From assembly GCA_013138735.1 (NCBI GenBank), contig WTCE01000084.1, forward strand, positions 1-64,000: a DNA stretch of 64,000 nt, read 5' to 3'. The notes beneath the pieces are model-generated. The model made no database searches, was not told the origin of the DNA, and saw only the letters and a program-made list of their open reading frames with translations. The translations under genes were made by a program, and so were the position numbers. Positions 51,089 to 59,308 of the stretch are shown one piece after another. Position 1 is the stretch's first letter. Every line of letters begins with the position of its first letter. Source of the DNA: Crocinitomix sp. Lineage in GTDB: Bacteria; Bacteroidota; Bacteroidia; Flavobacteriales_D; Crocinitomicaceae.

Positions 51089-51122
51089 AAAAAAAAAGCG
51101 ACTCGATTAAAAATCAAGTCGC
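51089..51122 (-). terminator. Rho-independent terminator of porG
   Basis: An 11-bp stem (GCGACTTGATT read on the minus strand, with one G-U pair) and a 3-nt loop, followed on the minus strand by nine T. It lies 87 bp past the porG stop codon, on the far side of the dispersed repeat. Confidence 0.85.
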
Positions 51123-51164
51123 TAATATAATATTGTCATTTAGTATATACGATTAAACATTGAG

Positions 51165-51194
51165 CTAGGCTCGCTGAGGCTCTCGAAGCGCGCC
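51165..51194 (-). repeat. Single copy of the 30-bp dispersed repeat
   Basis: Read on the minus strand it starts GGCGCGCTTCGAGAGCCTCA and agrees with the left end of the 47859 element at 26 of 30 positions. It sits between the porG stop codon and the porG terminator, so it is part of the transcript's 3' end. Confidence 0.65.
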
Positions 51195-51208
51195 TGTCGA
51201 ATGCGGAT

Positions 51209-52120
51209 CTAGAACTTCGCCTTAGTACCGCCCCATCTTCTCTTACGTCCATACATCCAAGAATAGTTCTTTCTGTAAAAACTTCCTCGTGTACGAATTA
51301 AATAGCTGTAAGAAACAGACATTGTCATGAAATTATCACGATCCGTAGGGTCGCCTCTTGGTGCACCAGGACCATATTGATTTCCAAGTGGAATATCTAC
51401 AAATGGATTTGTTTCATAACGATTAGCTAATGTTGCTGCTAAAGGATCGCTAGACATTTCTGCTGGAGAAACATAATAGCTGCTGATGTCATCTAAATAA
51501 TCAGTAAACGTCCAGTTCCAAGAATATTCAAAGCCAAAACGGTGAATCTTTTTATGTGTAAAGAAGAAACCACCGCCAAATGGAATGGTTAATACAATCT
51601 TTTTATAGTTTACGCCTTCTGTCATTAAAGGGCGTAATTTTACTTTTGTGCCGTTATATTCTGCTTTAGGATTGTGGTAAACACCACCCACGCCTGCAAA
51701 AAAGTAAGTTTGATAATCTGTACGATATCTTCCGCGGTAACCTACATCTGAAACAGATAAAATTTGCGGGTATAATTCTAATTTTGCGTTTAAATGAAGA
51801 AGGTTGTTTGTGAATTGTAAGTTACGTCCTAATCTTGCACGATTGTCTGAGTTTGAATCTTTACCCTGAAGACGGGTAAAGTCAAAAGCAACCTGTACAG
51901 CTAATAAAGGATGAAAACGATATCTTGAATAAACACCAAAATCCCAACGGGTGTCACGTAATTCCATATTGTAAACGAAATCACGAGCTAAATCTCCACT
52001 TCCGATATCACCCAAGAAATTGGAGATACCTGCACGTGCACCAAAGCCCAAATTATACTGTTGCGCATTCGTAAAAGAAGCAGAAGCAATCAGGCAAAAA
52101 AGTAACAGTGTTTTTTTCAT
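51209..52120 (-). CDS. porG: PorG-like outer-membrane beta-barrel protein (type IX secretion)
   Basis: A 303-residue outer-membrane protein. The ATG at 52120 gives a clear signal peptide (MKKTLLLFCLIASASFTNAQ); a longer frame upstream is discarded. The mature start YNLGFGARAGISNFLGDIGSG is that of the PorG/DUF6089 family, which forms a T9SS outer-membrane component linked to the PorK-PorN ring. Many alternating strands follow (RWDFGVYSRYRFHPLLAVQVAFDF, HRFGFEYSWNWTFTDYLDD), and a C-terminal basic, aromatic tail (WMYGRKRRWGGTKAKF). Together with PorX in the same window it supports an active T9SS. It stands alone with a strong terminator. Confidence 0.82.
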   Translation of the reverse strand: MKKTLLLFCLIASASFTNAQQYNLGFGARAGISNFLGDIGSGDLARDFVYNMELRDTRWDFGVYSRYRFHPLLAVQVAFDFTRLQGKDSNSDNRARLGRNLQFTNNLLHLNAKLELYPQILSVSDVGYRGRYRTDYQTYFFAGVGGVYHNPKAEYNGTKVKLRPLMTEGVNYKKIVLTIPFGGGFFFTHKKIHRFGFEYSWNWTFTDYLDDISSYYVSPAEMSSDPLAATLANRYETNPFVDIPLGNQYGPGAPRGDPTDRDNFMTMSVSYSYLIRTRGSFYRKNYSWMYGRKRRWGGTKAKF

Positions 52121-52260
52121 GTTAAAAAAGTCCATTTCACGTAAAATTAAGCTTTTAGGTGCAGGAGGCAAACTAATTTAGGAAAAAAAAGCCAATCTTT
52201 CGACCATTCAACTAAATTCATTGATATTATGCGTAAATTCGTACGGCTAAAATCTACATC

Positions 52261-53217
52261 ATGGCAAAGAATAGAATAACTGAATTATTGGGCATAAAAT
52301 ACCCCTTAATTCAAGCAGGAATGATTTGGTGTTCAGGCTGGGAATTGGCGGCAGCTGTTAGTAATGCAGGAGGATTAGGTATTATTGGTTCCGGTTCAAT
52401 GTATCCCGAAGTTTTGGATGAACACATTCGTAAATGTAAGGAAGCCACCAATCAACCATTTGCAGTTAACCTTCCAATGCTCTATCCCGCAATTGACGAG
52501 CATATCAAAACCATTATCAAGCACAAAGTTCCAATCGTTTTTACATCAGCCGGTAACCCTAAAACATGGACTACGTTATTGCACGAGAATGGCATTATAG
52601 TTGTTCATGTTGTGTCCAGCTTGAAATTCGCCTTAAAATCGCAAGATGCTGGGGTAGATGCTGTTGTAGTAGAGGGGTTTGAGGCGGGAGGACATAATGG
52701 GATAGATGAAACTACGACATTTACGTTGGTGCCAACCGTTTCGCAAAAATTGGAAATTCCGGTTATTGCCGCTGGCGGAGTCGCAACTGGAAAAGGAATG
52801 CTAGCAGCTATGGTTTTAGGAGCTGATGCAGTACAGATTGGAAGTCGTTTTGTGGCTTCAAATGAGTCGTCTGCCCATGCGAATTTTAAAAATAAGGTGC
52901 TTGAAACGAAAGATGGTGGCACACAATTGACATTGAAAGAATTAACACCAGTGCGTTTAATTAAAAGTCCTTTTTACGAAAAAATAAAGGAAGCTTACGC
53001 AACTGATGCAAGTTCTGAGGAGCTAAAATTGCTCTTAGGTCGTGGCCGTGCGAAAAAAGGAATGTTTGAAGGAGATATGGAAGAAGGAGAACTTGAAATT
53101 GGACAAGTGGCAAGCATCATTGATGAAATAAAACCAGCCGCAACTATTGTAGCTGAAATAATAAAGGAATACCGTGAGGCGCTAAACGAATTTAGTGCGA
53201 ATAAACATCAATTTTAA
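52261..53217 (+). CDS. Nitronate monooxygenase-like flavoenzyme (NPD family)
   Basis: A 318-residue FMN-dependent TIM-barrel enzyme of the 2-nitropropane dioxygenase/nitronate monooxygenase group. Seen: YPLIQAGMIWCSGWELAAAVSNAGGLGIIG (N-terminal), FAVNLPM, VHVVSSLKFALKSQDAGVDAVVVEGFEAGGHNG (the glycine-rich phosphate loop with EAGGH) and VIAAGGVATGKGMLAAMVLGADAVQIGSRF. The same fold includes enoyl-ACP reductase FabK, so a reductase role cannot be ruled out. It shares one base with the following M16 peptidase gene (TAATG), which is a tight but functionally unexplained coupling. Confidence 0.88.
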   Translation: MAKNRITELLGIKYPLIQAGMIWCSGWELAAAVSNAGGLGIIGSGSMYPEVLDEHIRKCKEATNQPFAVNLPMLYPAIDEHIKTIIKHKVPIVFTSAGNPKTWTTLLHENGIIVVHVVSSLKFALKSQDAGVDAVVVEGFEAGGHNGIDETTTFTLVPTVSQKLEIPVIAAGGVATGKGMLAAMVLGADAVQIGSRFVASNESSAHANFKNKVLETKDGGTQLTLKELTPVRLIKSPFYEKIKEAYATDASSEELKLLLGRGRAKKGMFEGDMEEGELEIGQVASIIDEIKPAATIVAEIIKEYREALNEFSANKHQF

Positions 53218-54455
53218 TGATTAACTACGAAGAGTTTAAGCTCGAAAATGGCTTAAAAGTGATCTTTCATCAGGATAAAACCACGCCCTTGGCTGTACTC
53301 AATGTCTTATACGACGTTGGAGCCAGAGACGAAGTTGAAAGCAGAACTGGATTTGCACATTTATTTGAGCATTTGATGTTTGGCGGTTCTAAAAATATCC
53401 CAAATTTCGATCCGCCATTACAAATGGCGGGCGGTGAATGTAATGCTTTTACGAGTAATGATATTACCAATTATTACAATACCCTTCCGGCTCAAAATAT
53501 TGAAACGGCTTTTTGGTTAGAAAGTGATCGGATGATGGAATTGGCTTTTACGCCTAAAAGTTTAGAAGTGCAAAGAGGGGTAGTGATTGAAGAGTTTAAA
53601 CAACGCTATTTAAATCAACCATACGGAGATGTTTGGTTAAATTTTCGACCACTTATTTATAAAAATCATCCTTATAAATGGGCAACTATTGGAAAGGAAA
53701 TCGAGCATATTGAAAAGGCAACAATGGAGGATGTGAAGGCATTTTTCTTTAAACATTATTCTCCTCAAAATGCAATTCTTGTTGTTGGCGGAAATTTGGA
53801 ATTAACGGATGTAAAGCAAATGGCTGAAAAGTGGTTTGGTCCCATTCCAGCTCGCGAGAAATATGTAAGAAACATTCCTGCTGAACCGGAACAAACTGAA
53901 GCGCGTGAATTAGTGTTAGAGCGTGATGTACCTTCTGAAGCAATTTATATGGCTTTTCGAATGGGGAGTCGCACAACTACCGAACACTTTACGGGTGATT
54001 TATGCTCAGATATTATTGCGGGTAGTAAATCCTCCAGGTTATACAACCGCCTAGTTGTTGAAGAAAAGAAGTTCTCGAGTATCTCCGCCTATATTACAGG
54101 GGGATTGGAAGAAGGATTATTTGTTGTTTCTGGTCATTTGAATAAGGACGTCACATTTGAAGAAGCTGAGGCAGCTATATGGGAAAGCTTAGAGGAATTG
54201 CAAGTAGAATTAATGGATCCCAAAGAATTAACAAAAGTCAAAAACAAACATAAAACAAGTAAAGTTTTCTCTGAACAACGTTTGTTGAATCGGGTGATGA
54301 ATATTGCCTTTTTCGAAAACATGGGGGAACTAGATGAGATTAATAATGTACTCGAAAATTATGATCGCATCACCGCAGAGGATATTCAAGATTTTTCTAA
54401 ACGAATTTTTGCTCGAAACAGGCAATCAGTTCTAAAAGTAAAAACAAAGAAATGA
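53217..54455 (+). CDS. M16 zinc peptidase, catalytic subunit
   Basis: A 412-residue M16 (pitrilysin-like) metallopeptidase without a signal peptide. The inverted zinc motif HLFEH (His48, Glu51, His52) in GFAHLFEHLMFGG is followed about 75 residues later by the third ligand region EEFKQRY. The C-terminal half is the second, inactive homologous domain. It is paired with the next gene, which lacks the zinc motif: a two-subunit M16B arrangement. The start overlaps the previous stop by one base and its own end overlaps the next gene by 4 bp. Confidence 0.93.
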   Translation: MINYEEFKLENGLKVIFHQDKTTPLAVLNVLYDVGARDEVESRTGFAHLFEHLMFGGSKNIPNFDPPLQMAGGECNAFTSNDITNYYNTLPAQNIETAFWLESDRMMELAFTPKSLEVQRGVVIEEFKQRYLNQPYGDVWLNFRPLIYKNHPYKWATIGKEIEHIEKATMEDVKAFFFKHYSPQNAILVVGGNLELTDVKQMAEKWFGPIPAREKYVRNIPAEPEQTEARELVLERDVPSEAIYMAFRMGSRTTTEHFTGDLCSDIIAGSKSSRLYNRLVVEEKKFSSISAYITGGLEEGLFVVSGHLNKDVTFEEAEAAIWESLEELQVELMDPKELTKVKNKHKTSKVFSEQRLLNRVMNIAFFENMGELDEINNVLENYDRITAEDIQDFSKRIFARNRQSVLKVKTKK

Positions 54456-55714
54456 ACAGAAGCATTGCACCAGATTATACCCAAGCAGAAAATTTAGCAA
54501 TTCAATTTCCTGAAAAAATTCAGTTGGCAGAAGGAATTCAGCTTTTTTGGATGAAAGATGTCAAAGATGATTCCGTAAAGCTGGACATTGAGTGGCGTGC
54601 AGGATCAAAGTATCAAGCGAAAAAATTGGTTGCGAGTTTCACAAATAAGCTCGTACTTTCTGGGGATGAAAACAAACCTTCATCCGCTATTCAAGAAGAA
54701 ATCGATTATTACGGTGGTTTTTTGCAACATGAATTGGATCGCGATCATGCAGGATTAGTTTTGTATGGATTACGCGATAATATTGCAAAAGTTTTTGGAA
54801 TCGTCACAGAAGCATTAGCAACAGTTTCCTTTCCAGAAAAGCAGTTTGAAAAAGAACGCAGAGTTGCTACAATGGCCTTCAATATTGAGTCAAAAAAAGT
54901 GAAAAATTTATGCCAAAGGCGTTTTAATTTGGCTGTTTTCGGTGAAGAGTCAGCCTATGGGAAATCGGCAGACGAAGCAGATTTCGCCGCCGTTGAGCGT
55001 CAAGATTTAAATGACTTTTACCAGGCAATTTATCAAGAAGGAACGCCAATCGTTTTCTTAGTAGGAAACGTAGAAGCCGCATTCATTGAGGAGTTAAAAA
55101 CATGGGCGCAATCATTTCGTCCAAAAACGAACAATTATACGGCACAATTATCCCGACAAGAAAAGGGAAGAATAGCCAATATTGTAGTGGAAGATGCTTT
55201 ACAATCTGCCATTCGTATTGGGCGCTTAATGTTTAACAAAACACATCCTGATTATTTTGGTTTCCAAGTATTAAATACGGTCTTGGGCGGATATTTCGGA
55301 AGTCGTTTGATGGCGAATATTAGAGAGGACAAAGGATATACTTACGGTATTGGATCAGATTTGGCAGTGATGGAAGATGCGGCGTATTTTATCATAAGTA
55401 CAGAAGTTGGAATTGATGTTCGAGAGGAAACACTTCAAGAGGTTTTCAATGAAATTGAGCGTTTACAAAACGAGTTAATTTCGGAAGAAGAATTGTCAAA
55501 AGTCAAAAACTACTTGCTAGGAGATTTTTTAAGACAAGCAGATGGCCCAATCGCTATGATGGAGAATTTCAAAAATATTCATTTTAACGAATTGCCCCGT
55601 ACTTATTATTCGGATTTTATTCACGCGATTCATACTACCACAGCTGTAGAGTTGCAAAACTTAGCGATTAAGTATTTGCAGCGAGAGGATTTAACTATTG
55701 TAACGGCAGGATAG
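54452..55714 (+). CDS. M16 peptidase, non-catalytic partner subunit
   Basis: A 420-residue M16 homologue. Where the active subunit has HxxEH, this one reads SFTNKLVLSGDENK, so it lacks the zinc site; the C-terminal RLMANIREDKGYTYGIGSDL with the conserved R/Y pair that holds substrate is kept. This division of labour (one subunit with zinc, the other with the R/Y pair) is known for heterodimeric M16B enzymes. It overlaps the preceding subunit by 4 bp (ATGA), as expected for subunits made in equal amounts. Both lack signal peptides, so the complex is probably cytoplasmic. Confidence 0.9.
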   Translation: MNRSIAPDYTQAENLAIQFPEKIQLAEGIQLFWMKDVKDDSVKLDIEWRAGSKYQAKKLVASFTNKLVLSGDENKPSSAIQEEIDYYGGFLQHELDRDHAGLVLYGLRDNIAKVFGIVTEALATVSFPEKQFEKERRVATMAFNIESKKVKNLCQRRFNLAVFGEESAYGKSADEADFAAVERQDLNDFYQAIYQEGTPIVFLVGNVEAAFIEELKTWAQSFRPKTNNYTAQLSRQEKGRIANIVVEDALQSAIRIGRLMFNKTHPDYFGFQVLNTVLGGYFGSRLMANIREDKGYTYGIGSDLAVMEDAAYFIISTEVGIDVREETLQEVFNEIERLQNELISEEELSKVKNYLLGDFLRQADGPIAMMENFKNIHFNELPRTYYSDFIHAIHTTTAVELQNLAIKYLQREDLTIVTAG

Positions 55715-55751
55715 GGTTCTACTCAATTCGTTATATTCGTACTGCAGTATT

Positions 55752-56381
55752 ATGTCAGTATCCCAAGCTATACTTTTAAGTTTATTAATCACAGGATTGT
55801 TATTTTTTTCAATTACGGGTTATCTTGAACACTGGTTCCACAATGTTAAAAAGCATGTCAAATCATTTCGTGCGAAAAAAAGCTTAAGTAAGCTTGAAAA
55901 GCTTGGATATTTTGACTTAACCCCTGTAGATAAACAAAAGGAATCGAAAGTTAATGTGTTACGGTTTTTAGCAAGGAGCAATGATCATAGTCAATTGTGG
56001 TATTGGGAGAAAGAGATAGGGTATGATTTCAGAGGCTTCATTATTCAAGAAAATAGCAGGGACGACGGTATTGAGTTGGATTGGAAAAAATGGAATGAGG
56101 TATTCAGTATAATCGGTTTAGATTTCAAATTCGGGGAAAATCGTGAAGTTTCAGAAAGTATAGAACATCAAGAGGTCCATATTAATGGAAATAAGCATCT
56201 TTTAATTAAAGATTGGGATAACGAAGATCACGCACAAGAATCATTTGAGGCGTTTTCTAAAATTGTTAATGCTGAATTGCTGAAAATAGGTTCGAAAGAA
56301 CGTACGCAAATATTTGGAGAATATCCAACACGTATTCTTATTTTAAATGAGGCATTGGAGGAACTTTTATTGAATGACTAA
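55752..56381 (+). CDS. Single-pass membrane protein of unknown function
   Basis: A 209-residue protein with one N-terminal helix (about 5-25, AILLSLLITGLLFFSITGYL), then a basic linker (KKHVKSFRAKKSL) and an acidic soluble domain. Its soluble part contains EKEIGYDFRGFIIQENSRDDGIELDWKKWNEVFSIIGLDF. I do not recognise a family. It is the first of a run of small unrecognised genes (to about 59 kb) on the plus strand, 37 bp after the M16 pair. Confidence 0.6.
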   Translation: MSVSQAILLSLLITGLLFFSITGYLEHWFHNVKKHVKSFRAKKSLSKLEKLGYFDLTPVDKQKESKVNVLRFLARSNDHSQLWYWEKEIGYDFRGFIIQENSRDDGIELDWKKWNEVFSIIGLDFKFGENREVSESIEHQEVHINGNKHLLIKDWDNEDHAQESFEAFSKIVNAELLKIGSKERTQIFGEYPTRILILNEALEELLLND

Positions 56382-56414
56382 ATTTGAGAATTTAAACTTG
56401 TACTTTTATTTTTA

Positions 56415-57053
56415 ATGCTCAACTTAAAAAACATATCCATTACACGTGTAAAAGACACCTTTGGCAAAGTTCTTATCACATGTCCTTGTTGTAGAGTGGA
56501 GAAGCGTTTAAGTGATACACCGTTGTTATCAATTTTCGTAAAAGAAGCAGAAGCTGGGCTCTATCCAAAAATGTTCAAGACAATTGAAGATTTATATGAG
56601 ACTTTTCAATCCTCAATTGACTATTACTCAAAGGCCACGGAAGAAGAGCAATGCCATCAATATAAAGCATGGGGATGCAATAAATGTGTGAAGGCCGAGA
56701 AAGCTATTATTGCCGATTTTTCGAAACAAAAGCCATCCTTCGGAGGACCATATATCATGTACTTAGACAGAATACTGAATTGTAAATATTGCAAGGCACC
56801 TTTTGTTTTTTCTGCAAATGAACAGCAGTATTGGTATGAGGGGTTAAACTTGATTATTGATTCGGAAGCCACGAGATGTAAATCATGTCGTGAGAAAAAA
56901 GTGGTGCAACAACGTTTAATGAAGCTTTTGGCAACTGAACCTGAGTTTACCAATGAGGTATTAGAAGAACTGATTGAATGCTATGAAATAATTGGGTCAA
57001 AGATGAAGGCGCAAGAATTCAGTAACAGATTAAAGAAGAGAAAGAAGGAGTGA
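56415..57053 (+). CDS. Zinc-ribbon protein of unknown function
   Basis: A 212-residue cytoplasmic protein with several paired cysteines: CPCC (near residue 22), CNKC (near 91), CKYC (near 118) and CKSC (near 156). The pairs at 118 and 156 with the intervening APFVFSANEQQYWYEGLNL resemble the probable zinc-ribbon zf-trcl type. The C-terminus is a helical segment rich in Lys/Glu. Function not recognised; a nucleic acid or protein interaction module is possible. It stands 33 bp after the previous gene. Confidence 0.62.
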   Translation: MLNLKNISITRVKDTFGKVLITCPCCRVEKRLSDTPLLSIFVKEAEAGLYPKMFKTIEDLYETFQSSIDYYSKATEEEQCHQYKAWGCNKCVKAEKAIIADFSKQKPSFGGPYIMYLDRILNCKYCKAPFVFSANEQQYWYEGLNLIIDSEATRCKSCREKKVVQQRLMKLLATEPEFTNEVLEELIECYEIIGSKMKAQEFSNRLKKRKKE

Positions 57054-57078
57054 TCCTTTCTGATTAAACAAGATAAAA

Positions 57079-57567
57079 ATGGGTCATAAAAAAAAGGGAT
57101 AATTAACGAGCGACGGAGAGTGGCACAAACACTTAAGGAAAACTTGGAAACGATTTTTTTGGAAGGGTGAAAGACATGCCGAGAAAAAATTCATTGGCGA
57201 AAATTTGGATGAAATGACTAAAAATGATTATTCTACGACATATAGATTTAAAATACCATGGAAAACGGTAGTCGAATATCAAGGCGAAGATTGCTATGAA
57301 GAAACGCTTGAGGATCATTTTAGGCCTATCCTATGTGAACCAATGCGCCAAAAAGGTTTTGCTTATAAATTTAATTTCAATGCCTTTCATGTTAAAGATG
57401 GAGTAGGAATGGAGTTGATCATTTATAATGAAGAAATTGATAATGCTATAATTATTGAAAATGGCATTAGAACTGGATTATTAAATGGTTTAATTATCAC
57501 TAAATTGAATTATGAGAAATGGGAGGAGATATACAATGCAACTAATCTTGATCTAAATTCAATATAA
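57079..57567 (+). pseudogene. Small gene with an in-frame stop near its 5' end
   Basis: A frame starting ATG at 57079 reads MGHKKKG, then TAA at 57100, and continues in the same frame with no other stop to 57567. The stretch after the stop (SDGEWHKHLRKTWKRFFWKGERHAEKK) looks like real protein: basic, Trp-rich, no low complexity. The first usable start after the stop would be a TTG at 57205 or the ATG at 57214, giving 120 or 117 residues that lack this segment. So either the gene is broken by a nonsense mutation, or the true protein is the short form, or the sequence has an error in the A/G run at 57087-57097. The family is not recognised. Confidence 0.45.
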
Positions 57568-57591
57568 TTGTCTACTGGAATTCACATAAAA

Positions 57592-58071
57592 ATGAGAACT
57601 TGGATCTTGATTTTAAGCGCATTTTTTATTGTTGCTTGCGACGATTCAACTAGTGACGAATCATTAAATAAAACAGAGAATGTGATGACAGACAAAACAT
57701 TAATAGCGCATGTTAAATTGGCAATTAATCCATCCTTTCAAGATTGGATATTGTTTGAAAATGGTACATACATCATATTTGATAATGCGGATACTATTGA
57801 TGATATGGAAAGTGAAGCCATGAACATGATGCAGGAATTTGGACCAGTTCAATCAGGTGGACCGGGTGGAGATTTCGGAGTGACAAGTTTAATTGAAACT
57901 GAAGGTTGGGTTGTTTCTGGACATGGTTATGGGATGTATACTTATGTCCATCCGAACGAAATTGATCAGCAAACCCCATCAGACGTTGATGTGGGCCTTT
58001 ATGGCAGAGCAAAAAGAGATTTGGATGGCAGAGATGCCCGACTTATTCATGTTAATCGAAAAGTGGAATAG
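57592..58071 (+). CDS. Lipoprotein of unknown function
   Basis: A 159-residue probable lipoprotein: MRTWILILSAFFIVACDDST, lipobox VAC (Cys16). The ATG at 57592 is chosen; an upstream in-frame TTG would add eight residues and spoil the signal. The middle holds FENGTYIIFDNADTIDDMESEAMNMM and a glycine-rich turn, the C-terminus YTYVHPNE and basic residues. No family recognised; belongs to the run of small unrecognised genes. Confidence 0.6.
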   Translation: MRTWILILSAFFIVACDDSTSDESLNKTENVMTDKTLIAHVKLAINPSFQDWILFENGTYIIFDNADTIDDMESEAMNMMQEFGPVQSGGPGGDFGVTSLIETEGWVVSGHGYGMYTYVHPNEIDQQTPSDVDVGLYGRAKRDLDGRDARLIHVNRKVE

Positions 58072-58258
58072 ATAAAATGATTTAAAAGTGGGAGGGTTTC
58101 ATTCAAACCAAGCTTTAATTAAGCTCATCTTATGAAAGCTTACCATCTAAACAGACAAGTATAAAAATCCCAAATATCACACACAACAAACAATAATAAC
58201 ATGCAATAATTTCCGTTATTACTAATGAATTAAGTAGTCATTCATTAAATAACGAGAT

Positions 58259-59044
58259 ATGCACAACCCAATCAACATTAAAAAAATAAGCATCATTCTA
58301 TTTTTCTTATCCAATTTATCTTATGCACAATTTACAGACGACATTGGAATTACGCTTAATACTTCGGTAAGGGGAGGAATCTTTACAGGACACAGTCATT
58401 ATGGACCCCAAACGGGAGAAAAACTAATTATTGATTACCGCCATGCATTAAACGACAAACTCTATTTTATAGGAGGGCTTTCATTTGGTATAAGCGACGG
58501 TCATTATGACAGAAACTTTGAATCGAATGATTTGTACCAATTGAACAGAGTTTATGGTTATGATAACAAAGATTTTAACCTAAGAGCAGGAATTGATCGA
58601 ACGATAAAGGAATCAATATTTAGTATTGGAGGTAATTTGGTGTTCGGTTTAAGAACCAGAGATGCTTATGCCTACCATAGTTATAGCTATTATAGCGAAG
58701 AGTATGAGAGTTGGGTGAGCTACGGAGGTCGTGACCCAGAAGAAATAGAAATTCAATTTAACAATGAATTGAGTAGCGATTTATTACGGGTAACCAGTAA
58801 AAATATTAGATTAGGTTCTCAAGTTCGGCTGTCTGCAAAAGTTCCTTTTGGGAAACGTTTATGTCTTAATGGCTACGTGGGAGGATACGGAGGTGTTTTA
58901 TTGAATACAGCCACAGATGTTCATTCAGACCCATTGGGCGAAACCTTAGTTAAAGGGGGTGGAATTTACAATGCTTCAACTCTCGAATTTCAGGTTCAAT
59001 ATGGTGTTGGTTTAAGTTATCGACTTGGTAGCATCTCAAAGTAG
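58259..59044 (+). CDS. Outer-membrane beta-barrel protein of unknown function
   Basis: A 261-residue exported protein. Signal peptide about 1-23 (FFLSNLSYAQ), then alternating strands: FTDDIGITLNTSVRGGIFTGH, YHALNDKLYFIGGLSFGISDGH-like, LRAGIDRTIKESIFSIGGNLVFGL, and a C-terminal strand FQVQYGVGLSYRLG. The total suggests a beta-barrel of about ten to twelve strands. A tyrosine-rich loop (YAYHSYSYYSEEYE) probably faces the outside. No family recognised. It ends about 100 bp before a strong hairpin (59144-59182). Confidence 0.65.
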   Translation: MHNPINIKKISIILFFLSNLSYAQFTDDIGITLNTSVRGGIFTGHSHYGPQTGEKLIIDYRHALNDKLYFIGGLSFGISDGHYDRNFESNDLYQLNRVYGYDNKDFNLRAGIDRTIKESIFSIGGNLVFGLRTRDAYAYHSYSYYSEEYESWVSYGGRDPEEIEIQFNNELSSDLLRVTSKNIRLGSQVRLSAKVPFGKRLCLNGYVGGYGGVLLNTATDVHSDPLGETLVKGGGIYNASTLEFQVQYGVGLSYRLGSISK

Positions 59045-59143
59045 TAGTGACTTATGTGGCTGTAGCAAATTTACGATTGCCCTTTTATTAGAGTTATTCT
59101 AAGCAAATAGATTCAGAATATTTTTTATTGCTCGTAATTTGTT

Positions 59144-59182
59144 CAAATGCTGCTCAATTTCATTGTTTTTGAGCAGCATTTG
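59144..59182 (+). terminator. Strong hairpin, probable terminator
   Basis: A perfect 14-bp stem CAAATGCTGCTCAA / TTGAGCAGCATTTG with an 11-nt loop, between the beta-barrel gene and the next gene. The following sequence is T-rich but not a pure run, so the terminator role is probable rather than certain. Confidence 0.5.
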
Positions 59183-59308
59183 ATTATTTATTGAGCAGAT
59201 TAACTTTTCCCCCACCAATTTTCCCTCAATCAAAAGCCACGTTCCCTAATTGGCCCTTTTTTTATGTCCAGTTTCTCAACACCTTTGGTTCAAATCAAAA
59301 CAAATGTT

